Below are positions 42,282 to 51,450 of a stretch of 64,000 nt of DNA, piece by piece; position 1 is the stretch's first letter; each line of letters begins with the position of its first letter. Origin of the DNA: Clostridiales bacterium (GTDB lineage Bacteria > Bacillota > Clostridia > Christensenellales > Borkfalkiaceae); NCBI GenBank assembly GCA_015069465.1, contig SVIO01000007.1, positions 1 to 64,000 of the forward strand, given 5' to 3'. A model generated the notes under the pieces. That model was given only the letters and a program-made list of their open reading frames with translations. It was not told the origin of the DNA and made no database searches. A program made the position numbers and the translations under genes.

Positions 42282-43171
42282 TAAAACTCCCCTACGCACT
42301 CGACTTCTTCTATTAACTCCACGCCAAATGCGTCTTTAACTTTTTGTTTGATTGTTGTTATCAACTGATAAACATCTCTGGCCTTTGCCTTCGATGATGT
42401 TATTATAAAGTTTGCATGCCTTTCAGAAACTATTGCACCACCGATGCTATACCCTTTTAAGCCTGCTTGTTCTATTAGCGCCCCTGCCGAAAATGGTTTT
42501 GGGTTCTTGAACACCGACCCACAACTTTTTCCCGATGGTTGAACCAATCGCCTTAAGTCCTTATACGACTTTATGCTGTTATAAATCTTTTCCCTGTCGC
42601 CATTTGTTAAATTAAAGGTTGCTGATACAACAACTTCTTTGCCTTTTAAAAACCGACTTGTACGATACCCAAACTTGCAATTACTTTTGTCATAAACCTT
42701 TATCTTGCCATTACAAAGCGTTTCAACCGTTTCAATGTTGTCGCTTATATTATGCCCAAAAGCACCTGCATTCATAACTATTGCACCACCAACCGTTGCT
42801 GGTATACCTGCAAGGGCTTCTAAACCACTAAGTTTATTATCTAGGGCAAACTGCAAAAGTTTTTCTAGTTTTGCGCCTGCCATTGCCTTTACTTGTTCTC
42901 TTTTGAAAAACACGTCACTTAGCCGTTTAGTATCTATTATAAGCCCGTTAAAGCCAAGGTCTGAAACTAATATGTTCGTGCCACTGCCTATAACTTTATA
43001 CTTAACTTTATATTGTTTTGCTAAAGTAATAAGGTTATTCAGCGAGTAAAGGCTGTCTATTTGAGCATAGTATCTTGCACAGCCACCCACACCATAGCCA
43101 GTATGTTTTCTCATAGGTTCATCAAATGTAATTTTGGCATTTGTGGTCTCTAGCAGTGCATTTTTAAACAC
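42281..43171 (-). CDS. murB: UDP-N-acetylenolpyruvoylglucosamine reductase
   Basis: MurB makes UDP-MurNAc with NADPH and FAD in peptidoglycan synthesis. The 296-residue protein has GSGTNILVSD (FAD), the proton-donor Ser in SGKSCGSVFKNP, and the C-terminal Glu in LIEEVECVGEF. It lacks the extra loops of the E. coli type and matches the type II form of Gram-positives. First gene of the murB-PHP-whiA-dnaE cluster. RapZ and YvcK genes, usually between PHP and whiA, are absent. Confidence 0.95.
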   Translation of the reverse strand: MFKNALLETTNAKITFDEPMRKHTGYGVGGCARYYAQIDSLYSLNNLITLAKQYKVKYKVIGSGTNILVSDLGFNGLIIDTKRLSDVFFKREQVKAMAGAKLEKLLQFALDNKLSGLEALAGIPATVGGAIVMNAGAFGHNISDNIETVETLCNGKIKVYDKSNCKFGYRTSRFLKGKEVVVSATFNLTNGDREKIYNSIKSYKDLRRLVQPSGKSCGSVFKNPKPFSAGALIEQAGLKGYSIGGAIVSERHANFIITSSKAKARDVYQLITTIKQKVKDAFGVELIEEVECVGEF

Positions 43172-43219
43172 AAATTACTCCTTATATCATTTTACTATAT
43201 TTTAATTTTTTTTTCAAGA

Positions 43220-44200
43220 CTAAATTAACAAATTTTTCACATATTTTATTGCATTTTTGTCGCCTTTTATTGCAAGCATTGACATGCTGTGCATTTCACT
43301 TAAAACTTCTTTAGTGTTAAATGCTGAAATGGTTGAAAAACCACGGCTATTTTGCATTAAATTTAAGTTTTCTATGTCAAAACTAACATTTTTATATGGC
43401 GAAAGCATGTTTATTTTATTTAACCTTTCTTGCACCTTATCCGAGAGCAAATAGTCTATAAATCGCTTTGCTATAATACTTTTATTAGTGTCGCTTGCAG
43501 TAAGCGAAACATACTGATATAGGTCGTTAAAATTAGTTAGTGGAATTGCTGAAAAGTTACCCCCCCTATTAGTTAATCTCACCACATCTCGTTGCGTTCC
43601 CAACATAAACGCATTTTTGCCCAAAGTGAACTTTGTGTAGGCATCCATAGGGCTTAAAACTTCTATATTTTCAAACTCAAGGCCTTCTAACATCATTGCT
43701 AAAATCGGTTGAGTGTTTTGCCCTTTAGATACTATTAGTGGGGTCTCATCTTTACCTTCTAAATCTAGGTTTTTTATTAAGACATACCCACCACGACACC
43801 ATGCCGTTGCATAAACCTTTTCTCCAACCTTGCCACCCCCAACGCATCTAGAAGTATTTATTGGTGACATCTTTTTTATGTCTAAGCCGTTTGAATATGA
43901 AATTATGTCTGGATATATCCCTTTAGAAATGTTTTCTTCTGCACTAGTAAAAGTGTGATTTATAACCATGACAAGCGTGCCTTCATTTTGCTTTTCAAAA
44001 TCACGAGAAACGCTTAAAAGAAATTGCTTTCTTGAACCCGAACCACCTTCAAAGCCATCTATTTGCCAAATGGTGATTATTCCTTTAAATTCTTTTGGGT
44101 CTTTAAGTTTTTCTTCACCTATTTTTTTATAGCCAAAAGTTAAGGTGAAAACCGTGCTAAATATAATTAAACTTGCCATTATTATTCTAATTATTTTCAT
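43220..44200 (-). CDS. Extracellular solute-binding protein-like, membrane-anchored
   Basis: A 326-residue protein with an N-terminal hydrophobic anchor (6-24, IMASLIIFSTVFTLTFG) without lipobox. The rest has the fold pattern of family 1 solute-binding proteins (ITIWQIDGFEGGSGSRKQF; YATAWCRGGYVLIKN; IAKRFIDYLLSDKVQERL), as in sugar-binding ABC subunits. No permease or ATPase gene is adjacent, so it may sense or scavenge rather than transport, or work with an ABC transporter elsewhere. There is no ribosome site, and TATACT lies 6 bases from the ATG, which makes it a candidate leaderless gene, though the -35 is poor. Confidence 0.65.
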   Translation of the reverse strand: MKIIRIIMASLIIFSTVFTLTFGYKKIGEEKLKDPKEFKGIITIWQIDGFEGGSGSRKQFLLSVSRDFEKQNEGTLVMVINHTFTSAEENISKGIYPDIISYSNGLDIKKMSPINTSRCVGGGKVGEKVYATAWCRGGYVLIKNLDLEGKDETPLIVSKGQNTQPILAMMLEGLEFENIEVLSPMDAYTKFTLGKNAFMLGTQRDVVRLTNRGGNFSAIPLTNFNDLYQYVSLTASDTNKSIIAKRFIDYLLSDKVQERLNKINMLSPYKNVSFDIENLNLMQNSRGFSTISAFNTKEVLSEMHSMSMLAIKGDKNAIKYVKNLLI

Positions 44201-44206
44201 AATTTA

Positions 44207-44212
44207 AGTATA
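44207..44212 (-). promoter_or_regulatory. Possible -10 element of the solute-binding gene (leaderless)
   Basis: TATACT, then TAAATT, then ATG at 44200. No convincing -35 is seen 17 bases upstream, where the M16-gene terminator lies. Confidence 0.4.
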
Positions 44213-44229
44213 TTCTTATATATCAAAAA

Positions 44230-44257
44230 ATAGGACTTCTTAAATTAGAAATCCTAT
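44230..44257 (-). terminator. Terminator of the pnp-ylxY-M16 unit
   Basis: ATAGGATTTCT/AGAAGTCCTAT (one G-U), 6-base loop, followed on the minus strand by TTTTTTG. Confidence 0.88.
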
Positions 44258-44313
44258 CTGTTTTAGTCTGTTTTTATGGTTAAAAAATACTAAAATTATG
44301 TGCAAATTTTAAC

Positions 44314-45555
44314 TTAAATTTTTAGTGGAGAGCGTTTTGACCCAACCGTTGCAGTTGCCATTGTTTTTATATCAAAATACTTATCAATAACATCATTTAC
44401 GTCTTTCATACTAACGCTTTCTAACCTTTTAATTCTATCGGTTAAATCAAATTCTTTATCTAAAAGAATAAGGTGTTTTGCATACAAAAGCATTTGCGAT
44501 GCCGTGCTTTCTTGACCCATTATAAATGCGCTTTTTATTTGCGCTTTGCCACGGCTAAATTCTTGCTCGGTAATCTTGTTCTTTTTAAGCACTTCTATTT
44601 GCTCTAAAATTGCACTTACTGCTAAATCTCTAAGCGAAGTGTTTACGCCTGCATATATCTCTAAAATGCCGTTATCTTTATATCCAGAAGCATAAGAATA
44701 CACGCTGTATGCAAGCCCAAGTTCTTCTCTTATTTTTTGGAATAAACGACTGCTCATGCCACCACCAAACACTATGTTTGCAATAGCAAACGCATCGCTA
44801 TCTTTATCGTTTAGGCTTATGCCTTTCATTGCAAAACCAATGTGCGTTTGCTCTATTCTTTTGCTCCTTAATAGGTTTTGTGGGTTTGGAATTTGGGTTT
44901 TTGCTTGTGGCTGACTTTTTAATCTTGTAAACTTATCGGCAAAGTATTTTTCTACCAAACTTGTTGCCCTTTCTATATCAATGTTCCCTGCAACTGAGAT
45001 TACCACATTGTCGGCTGTGTAATACTTGTCCATATACTTAATAACGTCGTCACGAGTAAATCTTTTTATGTTTTTGCTACTTCCAAGAATAGTTTGTCCA
45101 AGCCCACTCTTTCCATAATAGCCTTGTGACAAAAGGTCTAAACAAACTTCTTCAGGCGTGTCTTCGCTCATTTTGATTTCTTCTATTACAACGCCCTTTT
45201 CCTTTTCTAGTTCTTCTTTGTCAAACTTAGAACTAAAGAATATGTCCGATAAAATTTCTAAGGCTTCTTCAGCATGTTCTCTTGTCGATTTTGTATAATA
45301 ACAAGTTAGTTCCTTTGACGTAAAGGCGTTTATTTGTGCGCCTATTCTATCGATATGGTCGGAAATTTCAAAGGCAGAACGCTTTTCTGTGCCCTTAAAC
45401 ATAACGTGCTCTATAAAATGGGATATGCCGTTATCTATATTGCTCTCGTTCATACTGCCCGTTTTTACAAGCACGCCTATGCTTACAGATAGCATGCCTT
45501 CCATTTTGTTTACAACAAGCCTTAGTCCATTTCCAAACTGTTTATATTTAACCAT
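44314..45555 (-). CDS. M16-family zinc peptidase (YmxG/MlpA type)
   Basis: A 413-residue M16B peptidase resembling the mitochondrial processing peptidase beta subunit, with the inverted zinc motif HFIEHVMF (HxxEH) and the second Glu in the EEIKMSEDT region. This is the B. subtilis YmxG/MlpA position, after pnp and ylxY. Its role is not settled; it has been linked to protease regulation and membrane fluidity in bacilli. The TTG at 45567 extends the frame but is part of TTGGAG, the ribosome site of the ATG at 45555. Confidence 0.9.
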   Translation of the reverse strand: MVKYKQFGNGLRLVVNKMEGMLSVSIGVLVKTGSMNESNIDNGISHFIEHVMFKGTEKRSAFEISDHIDRIGAQINAFTSKELTCYYTKSTREHAEEALEILSDIFFSSKFDKEELEKEKGVVIEEIKMSEDTPEEVCLDLLSQGYYGKSGLGQTILGSSKNIKRFTRDDVIKYMDKYYTADNVVISVAGNIDIERATSLVEKYFADKFTRLKSQPQAKTQIPNPQNLLRSKRIEQTHIGFAMKGISLNDKDSDAFAIANIVFGGGMSSRLFQKIREELGLAYSVYSYASGYKDNGILEIYAGVNTSLRDLAVSAILEQIEVLKKNKITEQEFSRGKAQIKSAFIMGQESTASQMLLYAKHLILLDKEFDLTDRIKRLESVSMKDVNDVIDKYFDIKTMATATVGSKRSPLKI

Positions 45556-45567
45556 TTTTTTCTCCAA

Positions 45568-46284
45568 TTATGTAACTAAAATATTTTGACTGACACTAAC
45601 GATATCAAACCCCACGCTTTTATAATAATCTATTATCGATGGCAAAACTTCTAAAGTATGCTTTTTTGGGTGCATAAGCACTAAGTCCCCACCAGCAAGG
45701 TTTTTTGTTGCCCTATTATATAATGTTGTTAAATTACTATCACGCCAATCAATAGTGTCTTTTGACCACATTATAACCTTGTAACCTAAGTCATAACTTG
45801 CCTTTAAGGTGTTTGGGGAAAAACTGCCAGATGGTGGTGCAAAAAGTTTCATTTCAGCGCCACATAGCGCCTTAACAACGCTATGCGTGTTTGATATTTC
45901 TTGTTCGTTTTCGTTATAACTAAGTTTTTTGTGGTCTTTATGAAAATAGCCGTGATTGCCTATTTCGTGACCACTATTTATTATTCTAACTAACGTTTCC
46001 CCATTGTCATCTGCCCAACAACCACCCACAAAAAAGGTTGCTTTTACGCCCTTTTCATCTAAAACATCTATTATAGAATTTACAATTTTTGTGTTTTCAT
46101 ACACATTAAACATAATAGATACATTGTTTTTTAATGGATTGCCGTTGTATATTGCACTAAGCGTGTCATTGCCATATGCTTCAAGTGTGGTTTTTGGCAT
46201 AAAGTTTATAATATACACAATAAATAAGGTCATAACTAGCATTGTGTTTATTATAAAAGTGTGTCTTTTACTTAGTTTTTTCAT
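45568..46284 (-). CDS. ylxY: Polysaccharide deacetylase-like protein (YlxY type)
   Basis: A 238-residue CE4 NodB-fold protein with an N-terminal membrane anchor (13-29), so extracytoplasmic. The zinc-binding His motif HEIGNHGYFHKDH is kept and KATFFVGG is the usual strand, but the first CE4 motif, normally TFDDGP, reads MFNVYEN, so both catalytic Asp are lost. YlxY of Bacilli, at the same place between pnp and mlpA, is similarly degenerate as I recall; it may therefore bind rather than deacetylate peptidoglycan. Its ribosome site is AGAGGTGG. Confidence 0.82.
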   Translation of the reverse strand: MKKLSKRHTFIINTMLVMTLFIVYIINFMPKTTLEAYGNDTLSAIYNGNPLKNNVSIMFNVYENTKIVNSIIDVLDEKGVKATFFVGGCWADDNGETLVRIINSGHEIGNHGYFHKDHKKLSYNENEQEISNTHSVVKALCGAEMKLFAPPSGSFSPNTLKASYDLGYKVIMWSKDTIDWRDSNLTTLYNRATKNLAGGDLVLMHPKKHTLEVLPSIIDYYKSVGFDIVSVSQNILVT

Positions 46285-46348
46285 TTTTTGCCACCTCTAT
46301 TCGTAGTTTATGCCGATAGAGAGCAATAAAATTACTATTTAAATCAAA

Positions 46349-46374
46349 ATATGCAAGGCGTTTGCCTTGCATAT
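46349..46374 (-). terminator. Hairpin between pnp and ylxY
   Basis: ATATGCAAGGC/GCCTTGCATAT with a 4-base loop, followed on the minus strand by TTTGATTT. The U-tract is weak, so it may be partial or an RNase-processing stem that separates pnp from ylxY. Confidence 0.65.
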
Positions 46375-46394
46375 TTTTCTTGCTTTATTATAGA

Positions 46395-48491
46395 CTAGTC
46401 ATTAACAATTTCTAAAAGTTTAAGGTCAATTCCCTTTTCACCGATTTTGATGATTTCTACCTTAACTTTGTCGCCAATATGCAATACTTCTTCTACACTG
46501 TCAATACGCTTTTCACTCATCTTGCTGATGTGGATAAGTCCGTCTTTACCAGGTGCAAGTTCGCAGAATGCACCAACTTTTGGAAGAATTCTAACAACTT
46601 CTGTTATGAACATATCGCCAACTTCTGGGTCTTTTGCAATTGAAAGAATAATTGCTTTTGCTCTTTCTGCATTTTGAACATCGCCAACTGTTGCGATATT
46701 AACTGTGCCGTTGTCATCAATATCAATCTTAACGCCTGTTTCTTCAATAATCTTGTTGATAACCTTACCTTGCTTACCAACAACATCGCCGATTTTTTCA
46801 GGGTTGATGCTAAATGATATAATCTTTGGAGCATATTTAGAAAGTTCTGCTCTTGGCTTGTCAATTGCTTCTAACATCTTAGACAAGATATGTTGTCTGC
46901 CAACGTTTGCTTGTGCAATTGCTTGTCTTAAAATCGCTTCATCTATGCCCTTGATTTTAATATCCATTTGGATTGCTGTGATACCCTTTTCTGTACCTGC
47001 AACCTTAAAGTCCATATCGCCAAGGAAGTCTTCTAAGCCTTGAATATCTGATAAAATTGATACCTTGCCACTTTCTGTGTCCTTGATTAAGCCCATTGCG
47101 ATACCAGCAACAGGGGCTTTGATTGGAACGCCTGCATCCATAAGTGCAAGCGTTGAACCACATACACTTCCTTGTGATGTTGAACCATTTGAACTTAATA
47201 CTTCTGATACGATTCTAATTGCGTATGGGAATTCTGTTTCGCTTGGAATAACAGGTTCTAATGCTCTTTCAGCAAGTGCACCGTGACCAATTTCACGTCT
47301 TCCTGGGCTCTTTAATGGTCTTGCTTCACCAGATGCATAACCTGGCATGTTGTATTGGTGCATATATCTCTTAGATGTGTCACCATCAAGACCTTCTAGT
47401 TTTTGTGCTTCGCTGAGCATTCCAAGTGTACAAGTTGACATAACTTGTGTCATACCTCTTGTGAACACGCCTGAGCCGTGTGCTCTTGAAAGAACGCCTG
47501 CTTCACACCAAATCTTTCTAATTTCATCAAGTTTTCTTCCGTCTGGACGAATACCTGTGTTTGTTATTTTTGCTCTGATTTTTTCTTTTGTCATGTAGTA
47601 AAGAGCATCTTTAATTTCTCTTGCTGAGTCTGGGAAGATTTCAGCAAAGTGATTTAAGCAGTCTTTTTCTACATTGTCTTGGCCAACTTGTCTTTCATGT
47701 CTATCAAATGTGTCAAGTGCTTTGTCAAGCATGTCGTTTGCATATGCTCTAACAGCGCTGTCGATTTCTTCTGGAACGTGATAGAGTTCAATTTCCTTCT
47801 TAGGCTTGCCGATTTCAGCAATGATTTGTTCTTGGAAAGCGCAAAGACGCTTGATTTCTTCGTGACCGAATAAAATTGCACCAACCATTTCGTCATCAGA
47901 GATTTCGTTTGCACCTGCTTCAACCATCATGATAGCATCTTTTGTACCAGCAAGGTTAAGTGTGAGCATGCTCTTTTCTCTTTGTGCCTCATCTGGGTTG
48001 ATGATATATTCGCCATCAACTAAACCTACAACAACGCTTCCTGTTGGACCTGCAAATGGTATGTCTGAAATGCTGATTGCAATTGAACTACCAAGCATTG
48101 CAAGTGGTTCTGGTTGAATGTCTGGTTCAACTGAAAGTGCTGTTGCAATAACAACAACGTCGTTGAAAAGTCCTTTTGGGAAAAGTGGACGAATAGGTCT
48201 GTCAATAAGTCTTGATGTTAAAATGGCTTTGTCAGACGCTCTACCTTCTCTCTTTTTGAAGCCCCCTGGAATCTTGCCGATAGAATACATCTTTTCTTCA
48301 AAGTCAACGCCGAGTGGGAAATAATCCATTCCATCACGAGGTTGTGGTGCCATTGTAACATTGACCATAACTTCTGTTTCGCCACATTTGATGATACATG
48401 AACCATTTGTTTGTTCAGCGTATTTACCTGTTTCAACAATGAGTTCTCTACCACCAACTGTAGTCTTAAATACTCTAAAATTTTCTGTCAT
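46395..48491 (-). CDS. pnp: Polyribonucleotide nucleotidyltransferase
   Basis: PNPase, the phosphate-dependent 3'-5' exoribonuclease of mRNA turnover, 698 residues. It has two RNase PH cores (about 5-225 and 315-545, the second with SGSSTSQ-like SSNGSTSQGSVCGSTLALMD), a KH domain (about 555-615, ISFSINPEKIGDVVGKQGKVI) and a C-terminal S1 domain (about 620-693). Length and order are standard. It lies 128 bases after rpsO, with a hairpin in between, as in Bacillus and E. coli. Confidence 0.97.
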   Translation of the reverse strand: MTENFRVFKTTVGGRELIVETGKYAEQTNGSCIIKCGETEVMVNVTMAPQPRDGMDYFPLGVDFEEKMYSIGKIPGGFKKREGRASDKAILTSRLIDRPIRPLFPKGLFNDVVVIATALSVEPDIQPEPLAMLGSSIAISISDIPFAGPTGSVVVGLVDGEYIINPDEAQREKSMLTLNLAGTKDAIMMVEAGANEISDDEMVGAILFGHEEIKRLCAFQEQIIAEIGKPKKEIELYHVPEEIDSAVRAYANDMLDKALDTFDRHERQVGQDNVEKDCLNHFAEIFPDSAREIKDALYYMTKEKIRAKITNTGIRPDGRKLDEIRKIWCEAGVLSRAHGSGVFTRGMTQVMSTCTLGMLSEAQKLEGLDGDTSKRYMHQYNMPGYASGEARPLKSPGRREIGHGALAERALEPVIPSETEFPYAIRIVSEVLSSNGSTSQGSVCGSTLALMDAGVPIKAPVAGIAMGLIKDTESGKVSILSDIQGLEDFLGDMDFKVAGTEKGITAIQMDIKIKGIDEAILRQAIAQANVGRQHILSKMLEAIDKPRAELSKYAPKIISFSINPEKIGDVVGKQGKVINKIIEETGVKIDIDDNGTVNIATVGDVQNAERAKAIILSIAKDPEVGDMFITEVVRILPKVGAFCELAPGKDGLIHISKMSEKRIDSVEEVLHIGDKVKVEIIKIGEKGIDLKLLEIVND

Positions 48492-48586
48492 TTTTTTCTC
48501 CTGTTTCTACTCTAATTTTTATTGAAGTTGGACGCAACCTACGCCCAAACATAATTACTTTTTAAAAATGGCATTTTAGAAAAATT

Positions 48587-48610
48587 AGGCGACAAAAAAT
48601 TATGCCGCCT
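48587..48610 (-). terminator. Hairpin between rpsO and pnp
   Basis: AGGCGGC/GTCGCCT (one G-U) with a 10-base loop, followed on the minus strand by AATTTTTC. It probably gives partial termination or an RNase III-type processing site, as between rpsO and pnp in E. coli. Confidence 0.6.
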
Positions 48611-48618
48611 TAATTTTT

Positions 48619-48882
48619 TTACTTTCTTAAATTTAAATCTGCAATAATCTTTCTGTATCTTTCAATATCGATTTCTTGCAAATACTTTAAAAGACCACGT
48701 CTTTCACCAACCATCTTCATAAGACCACGTCTGCTGTGATTGTCGTGCTTGTTTGATTGCAAGTGCTCATTTAAATGATTGATTCTTTCAGTCAAAAGTG
48801 CGATTTGAACTTCTGCTGAACCTGTGTCACCTTCGTGATGACCGAATTTTGCGATTATTTCTGCCTTTTTTGCCTTTTCCAT
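48619..48882 (-). CDS. rpsO: 30S ribosomal protein S15
   Basis: S15 of the small subunit, 87 residues, standard length, with [39 protein letters not shown] and RYRKIIADL, which bind 16S rRNA. AGGAGGT is the ribosome site. Its 110-base leader may hold an S15 autoregulatory structure. Confidence 0.98.
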   Translation of the reverse strand: MEKAKKAEIIAKFGHHEGDTGSAEVQIALLTERINHLNEHLQSNKHDNHSRRGLMKMVGERRGLLKYLQEIDIERYRKIIADLNLRK

Positions 48883-48978
48883 ATTGTTTTTACCTCCTAT
48901 AATTTATGGATTAATTCGCTTTAAACAAAGCATTGGGTGGAGAACCACAAAACCTTGCCTAAAGTATCAAGCCTATTT

Positions 48979-49007
48979 AGTATATCAAAATTTTACCAGT
49001 TTGTAAA
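48979..49007 (-). promoter_or_regulatory. Promoter of rpsO-pnp
   Basis: TTTACA (49002-49007), 17 bases, TATACT (48979-48984). In the leader GTGG-TTCT-CCAC near 48935-48946 can form a small hairpin, a candidate for an S15-binding site. Confidence 0.7.
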
Positions 49008-49034
49008 CTACTTTTTATAGTAATTTATCAATTT

Positions 49035-50057
49035 TTAGTTGGCTTTTAGTTTTTTTCTTGCTATTGAATACACAATTTTGCTTAATCCAAGCATAAATTT
49101 GTTATTATACTTTGTTATTGAGGTGAACTTATGCTTACATTTCTTATATACATATGGCGCATTTTCTTTTAGATATTGCCATAATTCTTTCTTTTTTGCA
49201 AGCGCTTCAGGTGTACCTTCTAAAATTAAGAATATACTTGACAATACAACGATGATATAAGAATATTCCTTCATATAATGGCATAGTTTTGGGCGTTCTT
49301 TTTTTAATTCAGCCACATTATACTTGCTAACCATTATCTTTGCAACTCTAAGCATTTGGTCGTTTCTTTTTATTTGATTTTTTATATTTACTGATTGGTC
49401 TTCCCTACCTATAAAATACCTATATAAGTCAACATCTAAATAATAAAATTTTTCTATAAATGGTAGTGGTGTATAAACAAAGATGTTATCTACATAAAAT
49501 GTATGCTTTGGAAGTTCTAGGTTAATATCTTTTAAAATTTGCGTCCTATAAATTACGCTATGCATTGCCAAAAACTGACCAACGCCAAACTTTTTGCTCT
49601 CTTCAAAATTAAAGAGTCTATCTTTAGGCAATTTCTTTCTATAATGAACAACCCTTTGCGTATTGGTATATGTGTGTTCATATACATAGTTTGTTAAAAT
49701 TGCATCGGGAACTTCTTCTTTTCCCTCAAAAGAGCGAATAGTTTCCATAACCTTTTTTAAGGCTTCTTCATCTACCCAGTCGTCAGAGTCAACAACCTTA
49801 TAATACTTGCCTGTTGCATTTTTAATGCCTTCGTTTACAGCAGAACCATGTCCACCATTTTCTTTATGAATTGCTTTGCAAATATTTGGATACTCACTTT
49901 GATATTTATCTGCTATTTCTGCTGTATTATCTTTTGTTGAGCCGTCGTTTACTATCAAAATTTCGGCATCTTCGCCTGCCTTTAATAGTGAGTCAATACA
50001 TTTACCCATATACTCTGCCGAGTTATAACATGGTATTGCAAAAGTGATAAGTTTCAT
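49035..50057 (-). CDS. Family 2 glycosyltransferase
   Basis: A 340-residue GT2-fold transferase. The nucleotide-sugar domain has FAIPCYNSAEYMGKCIDSLL, VNDGSTKDNT and the metal-binding DSDD in YYKVVDSDDWVDEEAL. The C-terminal region from about 250 has one hydrophobic stretch (YSYIIVVLSSIFLILEGTPE) likely to be amphipathic. Such enzymes add sugars to cell-wall polymers or capsule; the substrate is unknown. It has an AGGAG ribosome site and starts 19 bases after hemZ, so it may close the secD-hemZ gene train. Confidence 0.85.
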   Translation of the reverse strand: MKLITFAIPCYNSAEYMGKCIDSLLKAGEDAEILIVNDGSTKDNTAEIADKYQSEYPNICKAIHKENGGHGSAVNEGIKNATGKYYKVVDSDDWVDEEALKKVMETIRSFEGKEEVPDAILTNYVYEHTYTNTQRVVHYRKKLPKDRLFNFEESKKFGVGQFLAMHSVIYRTQILKDINLELPKHTFYVDNIFVYTPLPFIEKFYYLDVDLYRYFIGREDQSVNIKNQIKRNDQMLRVAKIMVSKYNVAELKKERPKLCHYMKEYSYIIVVLSSIFLILEGTPEALAKKKELWQYLKENAPYVYKKCKHKFTSITKYNNKFMLGLSKIVYSIARKKLKAN

Positions 50058-50076
50058 TGCTATTCTCCTATCTCTT

Positions 50077-51450
50077 TTATTCTAAAAAGAGTTTTTCTTT
50101 ATCTTTTTTTATTATATCTAATTTGTTTAAATATGTCAAAACATCTTTTGGCGAAGCCGAGCGTTCTATTCTCTCCCCACCATTAAATATCCTTTTGCTT
50201 ATGGCGTTTGCGCCACAAGCAACGTTAGAAGAAATTTCTTCCATTATGTCTATATTATACACGCACGCTTTGTTAGGCTTTGTGTATCCCACGTTTTCTA
50301 AGTTGCCTGCCATGTATTTTTGGCGATATAAGTAGTATGGCATATAACCATTTTGTAATAGGCTTTGGTGCGCGTATTCTACCATATCCGAAACAACTTC
50401 ACTGCTTAAGCGTTGCTCCAACTCAGCAAGCCTTGAGCCTTTTTTAATGCATAGCGTATGCACCGTTATGTTTTCTGGGCTAAGTGATATTGCTTTATCT
50501 AAACTATACTTAAAGTCTTGATAACTCTCGCCTTCAAGCCCTGCTATTAAGTCCATATTTATGTCAAACATGCCTTTTGCCATATCGAACTTTTCTTCTA
50601 TATGCTTTGCTGTATGGTTTCTGCCAAGGCTTACAAGTGTTTTATCTATAAAAGTTTGTGGGTTTATGCAAATTCTTGTTACACCATGATTTTTAAGCAA
50701 CATTAGGTTTTCTTTGGTTATTGCATCTGGTCTACCTGCTTCAACGGTATATTCAACCCCTGTGTTTATGCTGTCTATTGCCGAAAGCACCTTGTCTAAT
50801 TGGCTGTTTGAAAGGGCAACGGGCGTGCCACCACCTATATAAATGCTTCTTAATTTTTTGATAAATTTTTTGCTAAAGTTAATCTCACCTACTAAAGCGT
50901 CTACATATTCATCAACGTGTTTTTGTGCGCTTTTTATGTCTGCACTGATAAACGAGCAATATTTGCACCTTGATGGGCAAAATGGAATAAATACAAAAAA
51001 GTCGGTGCTTTCTTCATCTATTTTATAAATACCCTTTTGACTAGCAAGCACATTCTTTATAAGGTTAGTTTTGTTTTCACTAACCTTCATGGTGTTAATA
51101 AAAAAATCTTCAAACTCGCCACTTTCTTTTATTTGTTGATAGGCAAGTTTTGTTGGTCTTATGCCTGTTAGCGCACCCCAAGGAAGTTCTTTTTCAAAAA
51201 ACTTTGAAAGGGCTTTATAAAGGGATAATTTTGCATATCTTTTAAGCAACCTTTTATGACAAATAGGGTCAGTTATTTCCCCCACGAAATTGCCATAAGC
51301 AAACACTTTTCCGTTTATGGTTATTGTGTTTACAAACTTACAATCACTTTCTTTGAATTGGTGTTTTACTTTTATATCATTGCCACTTTGAAATAAGTTT
51401 AATACTTCATTTAGGTCGCAATTTAAAAATTCTATATTTGTATCAATCAT
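50077..51450 (-). CDS. hemZ: Coproporphyrinogen dehydrogenase-like radical SAM enzyme (HemZ)
   Basis: A 457-residue radical SAM protein of the HemN/HemW superfamily, HemZ type. The CPSRCKYCSF motif has the three Cys at about 158, 162 and 165 and is followed by IYIGGGTPVAL and the GLEGESYQDF stretch. The N-terminal 130 residues are the HemZ-specific domain (LPWGALTGIRPTKL). HemZ has been assigned to coproporphyrinogen III oxidation, but this is disputed, as no other heme gene lies here. The ATG at 51450 overlaps the MBL stop by 8 bases; the ORF start at 51534 inside MBL is not used. Confidence 0.9.
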   Translation of the reverse strand: MIDTNIEFLNCDLNEVLNLFQSGNDIKVKHQFKESDCKFVNTITINGKVFAYGNFVGEITDPICHKRLLKRYAKLSLYKALSKFFEKELPWGALTGIRPTKLAYQQIKESGEFEDFFINTMKVSENKTNLIKNVLASQKGIYKIDEESTDFFVFIPFCPSRCKYCSFISADIKSAQKHVDEYVDALVGEINFSKKFIKKLRSIYIGGGTPVALSNSQLDKVLSAIDSINTGVEYTVEAGRPDAITKENLMLLKNHGVTRICINPQTFIDKTLVSLGRNHTAKHIEEKFDMAKGMFDINMDLIAGLEGESYQDFKYSLDKAISLSPENITVHTLCIKKGSRLAELEQRLSSEVVSDMVEYAHQSLLQNGYMPYYLYRQKYMAGNLENVGYTKPNKACVYNIDIMEEISSNVACGANAISKRIFNGGERIERSASPKDVLTYLNKLDIIKKDKEKLFLE

